Shown: positions 1 through 8,300 of the stretch, piece after piece
Position numbering within the stretch: the stretch's first letter is position 1
How the letters are laid out: the number at the start of each line of letters is the position of its first letter
NCBI GenBank assembly: GCA_022842065.1
Contig: JALHQH010000092.1
Coordinates: 1-17,917, forward strand
Source: Caldilineaceae bacterium
GTDB lineage: Bacteria > Chloroflexota > Anaerolineae > Caldilineales > Caldilineaceae
Length of the DNA stretch: 17,917 nt
Reading direction: 5' to 3'
Position numbers and translations under genes: made by a program
The notes under the pieces: model-generated
Told to the model about the DNA's origin: nothing
Database searches by the model: none
Seen by the model: only the letters and a program-made list of their open reading frames with translations

Positions 1-68
1 TCAGTAGCGTGATAATATCCATCTGGAGCTTTCCTGTTTGCTAGATTTCCAATGTGAGAGTTGAAAAC

Positions 69-494
69 CTATCTTACTCGAAAGCTCCTTTTCTGCCTCA
101 TTTTGGCGAAGGTATTGATGACAATGACATATTTGTTATATTCGTGTAACTTGGCGATTAATGGCATGTAGTCGCTGTCGCCAGAGAGAATCACCATCGT
201 GTCGATGTAAGGTTTTGTGATTGCTGTTTCCAGCGCATCAACCGTGAGTTTAATATCTGCTGAGTTTTTACCTTTGTCTTTGTGGCTTGGCATTTCGATT
301 AACTCAACCCCACTCGCCATTAAGGCATGTTTATAGCTTGCGTATCTACCCCAGTCGGCATAGGCCCTTTTGACAACCAAGCGTCCCCGGCTTTTAAGCC
401 CGTTGATCAACTGTTTTGCATCAAAGGATGGTCTATCCCCAAAATTTTCAAAGTCGATAAAAAGTGCTTGATTGTTAAGTTTGCTCTCAGTCAT
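69..494 (-). CDS. NYN-domain (LabA/DUF88-type, PIN-like) nuclease, C-terminus aberrant
   Basis: Predicted 141-residue metal-dependent ribonuclease of the NYN family. Visible motifs are FIDFEN (Asp14, Asn17), KNSADIKLTVDAL (Asp80, Asp86) and ILSGDSDYMPLI (Asp106, Asp108); together these give the acidic active-site cluster. The ATG at 494 is preferred over a TTG at 497 because AGGAGA at 501-506 lies 6 nt upstream of the ATG. After residue 126 (KYVIVI) family members normally continue with a Gly/Val-rich strand and a Ser/Thr motif; here the tail is instead a basic 15-residue stretch ending at 69. The frame offset by one stays open for about 39 codons to a TGA at 3-1, so a frameshift near 120 is possible, although that tail is not recognisable as NYN sequence either. 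The gene is transcribed away from the sigma/CHAT cluster, and no functional link is evident. NYN identity is clear; whether the product is active is not. Confidence 0.75.
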   Translation of the reverse strand: MTESKLNNQALFIDFENFGDRPSFDAKQLINGLKSRGRLVVKRAYADWGRYASYKHALMASGVELIEMPSHKDKGKNSADIKLTVDALETAITKPYIDTMVILSGDSDYMPLIAKLHEYNKYVIVINTFAKMRQKRSFRVR

Positions 495-585
495 CAAGGA
501 TCTCCTATTTCATCTATGCCAATGTTTATCGTGCGCTTGGCTTGAAAACCATCGCTTTTCTTTACGCTGCGACTGGAAAGACCTA

Positions 586-599
586 CGGTTTGCAAACCG
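586..599. repeat. 14-bp perfect palindrome CGGTTTGCAAACCG
   Basis: The sequence equals its own reverse complement over 14 bases with no loop, which fits a dimeric regulator site better than an RNA hairpin. It lies about 90 bp upstream of the NYN start and about 165 bp upstream of the sigma-gene promoter. Its function is not known; a chance palindrome or a remnant of a dispersed repeat is possible. Confidence 0.35.
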
Positions 600-728
600 C
601 GCTCACTTTAGGCGTAACGTGAACGGTGCCCAGGGTGAAGGGGGCGGTGACATTAAGAAAACGAACTACTTGGTAACGTTGATGTCAGCTACAGCAAGTT
701 TTAATTGCTATGTGAAATCTCTGCTGGT

Positions 729-820
729 ACACTTAGCACAAATAAAGCATGGTTGCTTTGAGAACTGTAGCGTAGTATATTATGCTCTTCTAAAGAGAAT
801 ACAGTAGGACATTTAGCACA
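729..820 (+). repeat. Direct repeat ACAYTTAGCACA flanking the promoter
   Basis: ACACTTAGCACA at 729-740 and ACATTTAGCACA at 809-820 differ at one base and start 80 bp apart. One copy lies 12 bp upstream of the -35 box; the other lies about 20 bp downstream of the predicted transcription start. That arrangement is typical of operator pairs, or of a promoter element read by a special sigma factor, but no regulator can be named. Confidence 0.35.
753..781 (+). promoter_or_regulatory. Putative sigma-70 promoter for the sigma-like gene
   Basis: TTGCTT (753-758) and TATATT (776-781) are separated by exactly 17 bp and match the housekeeping consensus at 4 and 5 of 6 positions. The predicted start near 788 gives a leader of roughly 118 nt before the ATG at 906. 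The near-identical 12-mers at 729-740 and 809-820 bracket it. Confidence 0.45.
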
Positions 821-905
821 TTAAATTTTGTGTCAAAATCCTGACTACCCTATCCCAATACGCATACCTGCCAGCTAAGAGATGTTACCGAAATGAGGCC
901 GCACT

Positions 906-1937
906 ATGTCTACGCCAGTAGTCCCCCTTGACGTTTTTGGCGCGCTTTGCCAAACGGTTGCCAACACTTATCCTACCCAACGTACTCATGGTTATCGGGT
1001 CACCGAAAATCAGCTCTTCTTCTTTACGACAGCTGCAAATCGCCCGCGTCACACCAAACAACTTAAGGGTGACACGCAATATGCTGACGATCTGGTGATA
1101 GGATGGCAAGACGAGAGCGCTTTCTTGGCCGGAGCACAGGCGGTAGCGGCACAGCTTGATGGGCTTTCCGGTGAAGTGGTGAGTGGCCTTAAACAACAAG
1201 ATCCGGTCGAGTGGAGCGCGTTTTGGACGCAATTACAGTGCCTACAACGCCAGCTCCCCAAACAATTTGACTATCAATTGGATCAGGGCACACAGGATGA
1301 AGCGCTTGCGCAGTGTTGTGTTAAAGTCTTCAACCTCATCCAGTCGATGCCGGCGGGTGAACTGCTTGATGGGCTGCCCGCGATCCTCCCTTATACCCGC
1401 CAGCGCTTACAACAACCTGGTGCCCTCTACACTTTCCGTAAACCATTTTTGCATTATATCTTTCGAATTTTGCAGAACGAGTTCCGCCGTGCATTGCAAA
1501 AGTGGACCAAAGAGTCGGAGAAGGTTGGTTCGCTGGAAGAACTGCTGGCACTGGGGATTGAGCCTGTCTTCGCTGAGGCGGATTTGGGCGAAGTATATAG
1601 CGCCGCGGAAATGCAAAGGCTGCAAACCCAATTGCAACAGCAGTTAACGCGCCTCTTGGCAGCCATTGAAACGTTGCCGCGTAAACGGCGCCAGGTCGCT
1701 GCTTATACATTGGCTGGTCGCCCACAATTTTGGTCGGCACTAAAGCTGACTGAAATACCTGCCCCCGCCTGGTATCCCCTACCAGAAAAATATCTGACGG
1801 ACCGCCAAATCGCGGCCGAATTAGGTATGACTGATAACAGCGTCCGCGCTCATCGCAATCATGGGTATCACGCGCTCGTTGCCATCGACCCGGCGTTCGG
1901 CCACCTTTTCTCAATCCTAAGTGCGGTTAACTATTAG
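906..1937 (+). CDS. Divergent ECF-like sigma factor (sigma-70 family)
   Basis: A 343-residue protein with an unusual N-terminal extension of about 100 residues followed by a sigma-70-like core. Region 2 appears as QDEALAQCCVKVF (130-142, like the 2.1/2.2 'AEDLVQETF' helix) and then FRKPFLHYIFRILQNEFRR (177-195, like the 2.3/2.4 '-10' helix), followed by a SLEEL linker near 209. Region 4 appears as LPRKRRQVAAYTLAG (257-271) and a helix-turn-helix, LTDRQIAAELGMTDNSVRAH (297-316). GAGG at 895-898 lies 7 nt before the ATG. Typical ECF factors are about 180-200 residues, so this is a long, divergent form. It probably directs RNA polymerase to a small regulon. It lies 136 bp upstream of the anti-sigma-like gene and next to a TPR-CHAT protease gene, so regulated release by proteolysis is a reasonable inference. 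A non-sigma DNA-binding protein is the main alternative. Confidence 0.65.
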   Translation: MSTPVVPLDVFGALCQTVANTYPTQRTHGYRVTENQLFFFTTAANRPRHTKQLKGDTQYADDLVIGWQDESAFLAGAQAVAAQLDGLSGEVVSGLKQQDPVEWSAFWTQLQCLQRQLPKQFDYQLDQGTQDEALAQCCVKVFNLIQSMPAGELLDGLPAILPYTRQRLQQPGALYTFRKPFLHYIFRILQNEFRRALQKWTKESEKVGSLEELLALGIEPVFAEADLGEVYSAAEMQRLQTQLQQQLTRLLAAIETLPRKRRQVAAYTLAGRPQFWSALKLTEIPAPAWYPLPEKYLTDRQIAAELGMTDNSVRAHRNHGYHALVAIDPAFGHLFSILSAVNY

Positions 1938-1996
1938 CGCTGAACCCGATTTATGTTCGAGGCGGTGCGAACGAAAATTTAAGCGTGGCCAGAAAT

Positions 1997-2025
1997 TTAA
2001 TGTAAAGCTGATGGTTGGGTATATA
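1997..2025 (+). promoter_or_regulatory. Possible promoter before the anti-sigma-like gene
   Basis: TATATA (2020-2025) is preceded at 17 bp by a weak TTAATG (1997-2002). It would allow independent or self-regulated transcription of the second gene. The -35 match is poor, and read-through from the sigma-like gene is equally likely. Confidence 0.2.
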
Positions 2026-2073
2026 GGTAAATAATGAGTGAACTATTCAATGGGGAATTGTGAGGAATGGAAC

Positions 2074-2808
2074 ATGACAAGCGAAGCGGGAACGCCAGAA
2101 ATGGCTGCGGCTGAGGAAGAATTTGATTGGGCGCACTTTTCCCAATCACTAATCGCGTATGTGTACCTGGAGCTAAATCGGCAGGCGGCGGCAGAAACCT
2201 ATCCTGATGTGGCGTTTCAGATTTTAACTTCAGTAGAATGTCAAGCTGCCTATCAACACGAGTTACGCCGGCAAAGTTTGGCACAGGTTGATGCCGCCGC
2301 GATCAAGCAGATCCAAGCACTTTTGCCCAGGCTACAACAACCTGCGGCACCGGTTACGCCTGCGCCGGACTGGCTAGAGCGGACAGTCGAACACGGTCGC
2401 GCCTGGCTAGAGGCCGGTACAGAACGTTGGCGCCAAGTGCAACTTTCGTTGGCTGGTCTACAGTTTGGCCCAGCCGGACAACTGGCGACAACAGGTCTGA
2501 TGAGCGAAGACCAGCCAACAGCAGCCCGTGCTGAAGGCGCGTTACAAGTCGCCCCGCCTGAGGCCAGTTTTGAACTGACATTGGTTGTGTTGCCGGATCG
2601 GACGGCTGCCGAACCTAACCTCTATCAAGCCGAAGTAATGTTAACCCTGCTGGATCGCTTTGGTGATTATGCTGGGATCGATCTTTATCTCTTTTGGGAT
2701 GGAACAACCCAGCAAGCGACGACGGATCAACTGGGTCGCGCGCTCTTTACGGCATTACCACAGACGCAAATTAAGGCCATGAGCCTGATCGTTATTTTGC
2801 CCGACTAG
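2074..2808 (+). CDS. Soluble anti-sigma-like / possible CHAT substrate protein
   Basis: A 244-residue protein that I do not recognise by name. The N-terminal part (about 15-75) has the spacing of an anti-sigma helical domain: SLIAYVYLELNRQAAAE, then a helix, then SVECQAAYQHELRRQ, resembling the 'YVDGEL...C..C...L' pattern but lacking the zinc-binding Cys/His set. A Pro/Ala-rich linker follows. The C-terminal part (about 170-244) is beta-rich, with LYQAEVMLTLLDRFGDYAG, TTDQLGRALFTALP and a final hydrophobic strand. That pattern recalls carboxypeptidase-regulatory-like beta-sandwiches fused to some anti-sigma proteins. There is no membrane segment, so it should be cytoplasmic. ATG 2074 is chosen over GTG 2038 and ATG 2050 because GAGGA at 2062-2066 sits 7 nt upstream. 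Its position between a sigma factor and a TPR-CHAT peptidase suggests it holds the sigma factor and may be cleaved; this is inference. Confidence 0.5.
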   Translation: MTSEAGTPEMAAAEEEFDWAHFSQSLIAYVYLELNRQAAAETYPDVAFQILTSVECQAAYQHELRRQSLAQVDAAAIKQIQALLPRLQQPAAPVTPAPDWLERTVEHGRAWLEAGTERWRQVQLSLAGLQFGPAGQLATTGLMSEDQPTAARAEGALQVAPPEASFELTLVVLPDRTAAEPNLYQAEVMLTLLDRFGDYAGIDLYLFWDGTTQQATTDQLGRALFTALPQTQIKAMSLIVILPD

Positions 2809-5278
2809 GCTTACTGGCTGCTGAATGGGCCGGCTCACCAATGAGCAGATATGGTGCCCAAAAAAAAGGATGACTAAAAAGTTTACGCTCGCGCTTGTGC
2901 GGTGTGGTCTGCTGTTGCATGCGCCCAATCTGCTCTAACTGCGCTTCAATCTCAGTTGCTGCGACATCCGCCCACCTGCCGATCCAAGCATAGGCTTCAC
3001 CATAGGTAAGGCTACGTAGCCAATTTTGGGCAGCAGCCAACGCACCGGCCGGATCAAAGCGTTGCTGCGCTGCTTCTGTTTCATGCAGGTGAGCAAAAAA
3101 ATATTCGAGGAAGAGGCGGGTCGATAGTTCATGCACCTTCCAGGCTGTGACCAATAATGCCGGCGTACCGGCGTAGAGCAGGGCACGACTAAGACCCAGA
3201 ATCTCGTCTCCACGCAAGATTTGGCTTCGTCCCGTTTCACAGGCGGCCAAGACAACCAAATCGGCATTCAGTCGCAGCTCGCGCAGGATTTCACTGGCTT
3301 GTAGCTGGCCATCGCTCAACTTAAGATAGGAAAGCATAGGGTGCTGTGGATTGAAAAGCGCATGCCCTAAAAAGCAGACGATGCGATAGCCGCCACTTTG
3401 CGCCAAGAATGCCGTCCGATTGGCCGCCTGCGCTTGTAAGCTGGTATTTGCCGGCTGGTTCCCTAAGGTTGCGGCTGCGCCTTGGGTCAACTGCAAAGTT
3501 TCATCGGTGGGCGCAATCGCCAACAGCCCGCGCTGCGCGGAGGGGGTTCGGCCTAAACAATAGCGAAAGAGGACAGTCGCGCTGGGTGCATAGACGACAC
3601 GGCGGCCGGTGGCCAACAAGGGCGGTGCCTCAACTCCCTGCGGCATCAGCGCGCCGAGCGGGAGATAATTAAGGGGCCCGGTGGGAATGATATAGATCGT
3701 TTTCGCTTGCTGTAACTGCTCCCACACGGGCGCAAGTAGGGCATCGTAAAGCTGTGGGAAAATCGTTAGCCGCCCTAAACGGCCTTCGTTGTCTGGTACT
3801 AGCCCATGTCGCTTGCCTTCGACGTAATCTGCCAATATACCTTGTAGCCAGTGGGTGGTCAGGCGCGCGTCAAGTGGTTGACATTGTACACCCTGGCGCG
3901 TGGCAACCAATAGATGTAAATGATGAGCTTGATCACTAACATAGGCTAATAAGATGGCATCTTCGGGTAACAGCGCGCAAATTTGGGCGGCCGTTAACGC
4001 CGCGACCTGCGCTAAGCCGGCTAGTTCACTGTCCAGCAATTCAATCTGCCGATCCAGCGCCGTTAACGCGACTTCCAAATCGGTCACGGCATTGATGGCT
4101 ATTTCTTCCATCGTCTGTTCTGTAACATAACTTTGTTCTAACTGTTGGCGGAGTGCTGCGCGCCGTAAGAGCAGCGCGTCCGGTAACGGCTGGCGGGGCA
4201 GTGGTTGCTCTCCTGCCAACAGATCGGCCAACACGCGGGCACGCGCCCGCTCGGCTGCTGTCAATGCTGCTGCGCCGTCCTTTTGTGCTAAATAGAGGGT
4301 CAGTGGCGCACTGTAGATGAAATCAGTAATGGCGCGATAGTTAATCTGCGTTGTTGGCGCTGTTAGCTGGTTGCGTAAGGATTCGGTGTGTTTGATGGCA
4401 GTAGCATAGGCAGCGTGTGCTTGTGCCTGATCGTTACGCTGTGCAAAGAGATTGCCTAAGCGGGTCCACGCTTCTGCCAAGTGAAGTTCATCCGCTTCCT
4501 GGTTTAGTAAGGTAATGGCCTCTACCAGCGCTTGCTCTGCTGCCTCTAATTGACCTTGTGGTTGTAGGACTAGCGCCGCCAGATCGGCAAGGCCAACGGC
4601 TCGGTTATAAACACTTTCGGCTTGTTGACAGTGGGCAAAGAGTGCATTAAAGGCATCTGTTGCTTGGGTATATGCGCTTTGTAACGCATAGATACGGGCA
4701 ATGCCATGCCAGTTCTTTGTTAGTTCCTCCTGGCTTGTCGTCTTATTGTTAAGTGTTTCCAATAAGGTGATAGCTGTCTGATGATACCGCAAAGCATGTA
4801 CTAGCGATTGGCTGGACGCAAAGCCTTGTTCTACCTGAAAGGTAAACATGATCCCTAGGTTGTTATAGACCCGTGCTAATCCCAAGGGATAGTCAGCCAG
4901 CTGATATCCCTTGATGGCGGCCTGATAAAGGGTTTCCGCAGCATGCCATTGGCCCAACTCATCCAGTTGAATTGCTAGTGCCAATGACGTGCGCGCACGT
5001 TGGATCGGTTCTAATTCCTGAGCCAGTAAATCACGCCATAGCCGCTCTGCTTCATCAAAACGGCGCTCAGCCATAAAGAGCAGCACGGCCTGATAGTGTT
5101 GATGTGCCTGTTGTACACGTTGAGCCGGTTGGGCTTGTAAGATGGACAGTAAGGCGCGACATGCTGTAAAGCGTCGATCGGCAAGTGCTTGCAGAAAGTA
5201 GCTGCTAAAGCGCGCCAAACCAGCTTCTTCCTGGCTGATTAACTGTGCTTCGAGTTCGATGAAAATTTGTTGTTCCAT
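2792..5278 (-). CDS. TPR-CHAT caspase-like cysteine peptidase
   Basis: An 828-residue protein with an N-terminal array of TPR helices (about 40-345; for example NNLGIMFTF, AEAWTRLGNLFAQRNDQAQA), an AERARARVLADLLAG helix (about 338-355) and a charged helical linker. The CHAT domain covers about 505-820. Its typical strand IIPTGPLNYLPLGAL is followed by the catalytic His639 in CFLGHALFNP and Cys680 in VVLAACETG, then GDEILGLSRALLYAGTPALLVTAW. Both dyad residues are present, so the peptidase should be active. CHAT proteins are caspase relatives that cleave partner proteins when an associated sensor is triggered; TPRs usually serve as the sensor or docking surface. There is no signal peptide or membrane segment. 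The stop overlaps the 3' end of the facing anti-sigma-like gene by 17 bp, and a promoter lies at 5316-5345. The family call is firm; the substrate is inferred from context. Confidence 0.92.
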   Translation of the reverse strand: MEQQIFIELEAQLISQEEAGLARFSSYFLQALADRRFTACRALLSILQAQPAQRVQQAHQHYQAVLLFMAERRFDEAERLWRDLLAQELEPIQRARTSLALAIQLDELGQWHAAETLYQAAIKGYQLADYPLGLARVYNNLGIMFTFQVEQGFASSQSLVHALRYHQTAITLLETLNNKTTSQEELTKNWHGIARIYALQSAYTQATDAFNALFAHCQQAESVYNRAVGLADLAALVLQPQGQLEAAEQALVEAITLLNQEADELHLAEAWTRLGNLFAQRNDQAQAHAAYATAIKHTESLRNQLTAPTTQINYRAITDFIYSAPLTLYLAQKDGAAALTAAERARARVLADLLAGEQPLPRQPLPDALLLRRAALRQQLEQSYVTEQTMEEIAINAVTDLEVALTALDRQIELLDSELAGLAQVAALTAAQICALLPEDAILLAYVSDQAHHLHLLVATRQGVQCQPLDARLTTHWLQGILADYVEGKRHGLVPDNEGRLGRLTIFPQLYDALLAPVWEQLQQAKTIYIIPTGPLNYLPLGALMPQGVEAPPLLATGRRVVYAPSATVLFRYCLGRTPSAQRGLLAIAPTDETLQLTQGAAATLGNQPANTSLQAQAANRTAFLAQSGGYRIVCFLGHALFNPQHPMLSYLKLSDGQLQASEILRELRLNADLVVLAACETGRSQILRGDEILGLSRALLYAGTPALLVTAWKVHELSTRLFLEYFFAHLHETEAAQQRFDPAGALAAAQNWLRSLTYGEAYAWIGRWADVAATEIEAQLEQIGRMQQQTTPHKRERKLFSHPFFWAPYLLIGEPAHSAASKPSRAK

Positions 5279-5315
5279 AGTTATCGGATTGAGTGGCGCT
5301 TACTATTGGCAACGT

Positions 5316-5345
5316 ACTATACCACAGAGTGTCACTGATGTGTAA
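5316..5345 (-). promoter_or_regulatory. Putative promoter of the TPR-CHAT gene
   Basis: On the minus strand TTACAC (5345-5340) and TATAGT (5321-5316) are separated by 18 bp, giving a start about 30 nt before the ATG at 5278. No strong Shine-Dalgarno sequence precedes that ATG, so CHAT translation may be weak. The 99-bp gap 5279-5377 also serves the divergent gene at 5378. Confidence 0.4.
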
Positions 5346-5377
5346 CCAACAAAACTAGATGACAAAAGGAGAAATGG

Positions 5378-8300
5378 ATGTTTACCCGCTACCATTCGTG
5401 CTCACGAAATTGCTCTAACTTCACGCACAAGTTCCTGCCGCCTCTACTGCTGATGAGTTTACTGGTGGGAAGCCTCAGTTTCGCGCTATGGCTCTCTTTC
5501 TACAGACCACTCCTTGCATCTCCCATTCATCGACCACCAGCGCAAAAGCAAGCCGCACAATGGTCGATTACGCCGGATCGCTTCCTGCCTGGCTATGATG
5601 AAACCTGGAGTATCGCCTGGGGTGATGTTGATAATGATGGTGATCTTGATCTGGTCACAGGTAATGATGATGAACCATTGCTTTTGTATCGAAATCAGGA
5701 TGGTGTGGTAGAAGAAGTGCCGTTTTGGCGTTCAACTCTCTTCCATTCGGCGCGAAGTATTGCCTGGGGTGATGTGAATGGTGACGGCTATTTGGATTTG
5801 GCCGTTGGTGACTTTAACCGTGGCTTGGTCGTTTACCGCAATCTAGGCGGTACACTAACCGACGCCCCCTGGACCTCAGTCGACATCAACTATATACGCA
5901 GTATTGCTTGGGGCGATGTGAATGGCGATGGTAAACTTGATCTAGCCGCCGGCATTAGTGGTACGGTAAAGATTTTCCTAAACCAGGGTGACATCTTGGC
6001 GCCAACGCCTCATATCTCCTTAGGCATTTTTGGCCAGCGATCATTTACGAGTGTGGCCTGGGGTGATGCCAATAATGATGGGTATCTTGATCTTGCCCTT
6101 GGCACCTCTGCAAATAACACCATCTTTTTTAACGACCAAAACGGTGAGTTGTCTGGCGGTCCTCCTTGGAGTTATCGGGAATTAGGGAATACACGTGCTG
6201 TTGCTTGGGGTGATATGGATGGCGATGGCCAACTCGATTTGGCTGTGGGCAATGTTGATAGCCCAAGCAAAGTTTACCGCAATCTCGGCAACCGTGAGTT
6301 TGACACTCTTCATTGGCGTACGAATGTCAACGATAGAACATCTAATATTGCCTGGGCTGATGTCGATGGTAATGGTTATCTGGATCTGACGATTGCTAAC
6401 GCTTTTCTGAGTGGTGCGGAAATACAACCCATTCGCATCTATCGCAATCTTACTGGCACGCTACAAATATCCCCTACATGGGAAGCACCCGATGTGGAGA
6501 ATACGCGCGCAATTGCCTGGGGCGACATGGATGGTGATGGTGATGTCGACCTCGCTGCCGGTCGCCTGGGACCAGATACGATTTACCGAAATCGTGGCAG
6601 CACCATGCGACCGACCATTGATTGGCGTTCGCCAATGACCGATGATACCTACAGCTTAGCTTGGGGTGATGTAGATAGTGATGGCGCACTTGATCTAGCG
6701 GTTGGTAATGGCCCAGAGCGGCCTAATCTGTTGTATCACAATCGCAATCAGCAACTCGTTAATACGAACTGGGCACCGCTCGCTGATCGCTTTACCCATG
6801 GGGTTGCGTGGGGCGATGCCGATGGTGACGGCGATCTTGATCTCGCCATTGGCAATAGTGGCTTCCCACAGAGTCAAGGAGCTGTTAATGAACTTTACCT
6901 TAATAACGGTCAAGGATTAGACGATCGCGCTGCTTGGAGCTCAGATGATCAGGATAGCACGTTGAGTGTGGCCTGGGGTGATGTAGATGGTGATGGCGAT
7001 CTCGATTTAGCCGCTGCCAATTTCCAAGGGCCTAACAAGGTGTATATTTATGAAGATGGCTCTTTGACAAATAGTAAAACCTGGTCATCTGCCGATAGTG
7101 ATCGAACTGCAAGTGTGGCCTGGGGTGATGTGGATAATGATGGTGATCTAGATTTAGCTGCCGCCAACAGTGGCGCACCCAGCAAGCTCTATTTGAATCA
7201 ACAAGGAGTGCTAGATCGGGTGGCGGCCTGGTATTCTACTGACGTGCATGATTCACAAAGTGTGGCCTGGGGCGATATGAATGGCGATGGCTATTTAGAT
7301 CTGGCTGTTGGCAACGCAGGCCAGCCAACGAAAGTTTTCTTGAACGTGCGCGGTCAGTTACAGACAGTTGCGACTTGGTTCTCTGCCGATAGTTTTAATG
7401 CACGAAGTGTGGCCTGGGGTGATGCAGATGGCGATGGCGATCTTGATTTGGCCATTGGGAATTTTGGCCAACCGATTAAGGTGTATTTGAATGAAGGCGG
7501 ATTCTTATCGTCTGTTGCTGCATGGAGTTCCAATACCAGTAACACAACCCGTAGCGTTGCTTGGGGAGACATCGACGGTGATGGTGATTTGGATTTAGCT
7601 GTAGGTAATCGAGATAATGAAGTAACCAATGTATCCTACACCGAAATTTATCTGAATCAGCGCGCGGCTTATCTTGGCCGCAGCGGTCCGACTGTTCACC
7701 CCCCTAGCATCGCGATTCATCTGACCAGCGACCCGGTGCAGACCTTTAGCAACCGGCTCTCAACCGCACTCGCGCCGGCGAACTTCTATGCAACACCGGC
7801 CATCCGCCAGGGGCGGGTAATTCCCTTAACCTATTCGCTCTTTCATCCTCTCAGCGAACCTGTGGCCGAAGTCCGCGCTTATTACTCACTCAATGGTAGT
7901 TTTTCTGGCCCGCGCAGCACGTGGCAGGAGGCGAAAGCAACATCCACAACCCAGACGACCGATCTGACAACTGCCCCCTATCCTGCCAGGACCGCCGCCA
8001 ACACTCACACCTTTGGCTGGGATCTGTTGGCTAGCAACTTTTTTGGTCAGAGTGACAATGTGGTGGTTCGTATTGAAGCCTTGCCGGATTACACGCCGCG
8101 CCCTAATTCTGCCCCAGGCTTTTTTCAGTATCCATTGGTTGCTACACAAACTTTCCCTTTCCGTGTGCGCGGCACCCAGATCCGGGTCGTTGATCCCGCT
8201 GGGCAACCCGTTAGCAACGCCTTGCTCTATCGCCTGCCGGCTGACCGGCCTGATCAGAGTCATCCGATTGGTAATGATCAGGTGACCTTTCGCACCATGG

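Larger units (their letters stand above)
495..905. other. Intergenic region with divergent control sequences, no gene
   Basis: This 411-bp gap lies between two divergently transcribed genes. Short open frames in it have no recognisable protein features or convincing ribosome sites and are treated as chance. It holds the NYN ribosome site (501-506), a 14-bp palindrome (586-599), a promoter for the sigma-like gene (753-781), and a 12-bp direct repeat on either side of that promoter. Confidence 0.6.

Noticed and set aside
472..807. 111-codon open frame in the left intergenic region
   Set aside because: Composition is unlike the neighbouring proteins and it overlaps the NYN start and the promoter signals; no motif was recognised.
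2038..2073. GTG start for the anti-sigma-like protein
   Set aside because: GAGGA is correctly spaced for ATG 2074, and the extra residues show no domain pattern.
906..5278. Complete type III-E CRISPR (Craspase) locus
   Set aside because: There is no gRAMP/Cas7-11, Cas1/Cas2 or CRISPR array in the window; only the protease/sigma logic is similar.
5609..7665. CRISPR-like periodicity
   Set aside because: The 147-bp repeats are in-frame protein repeats without separate spacers.
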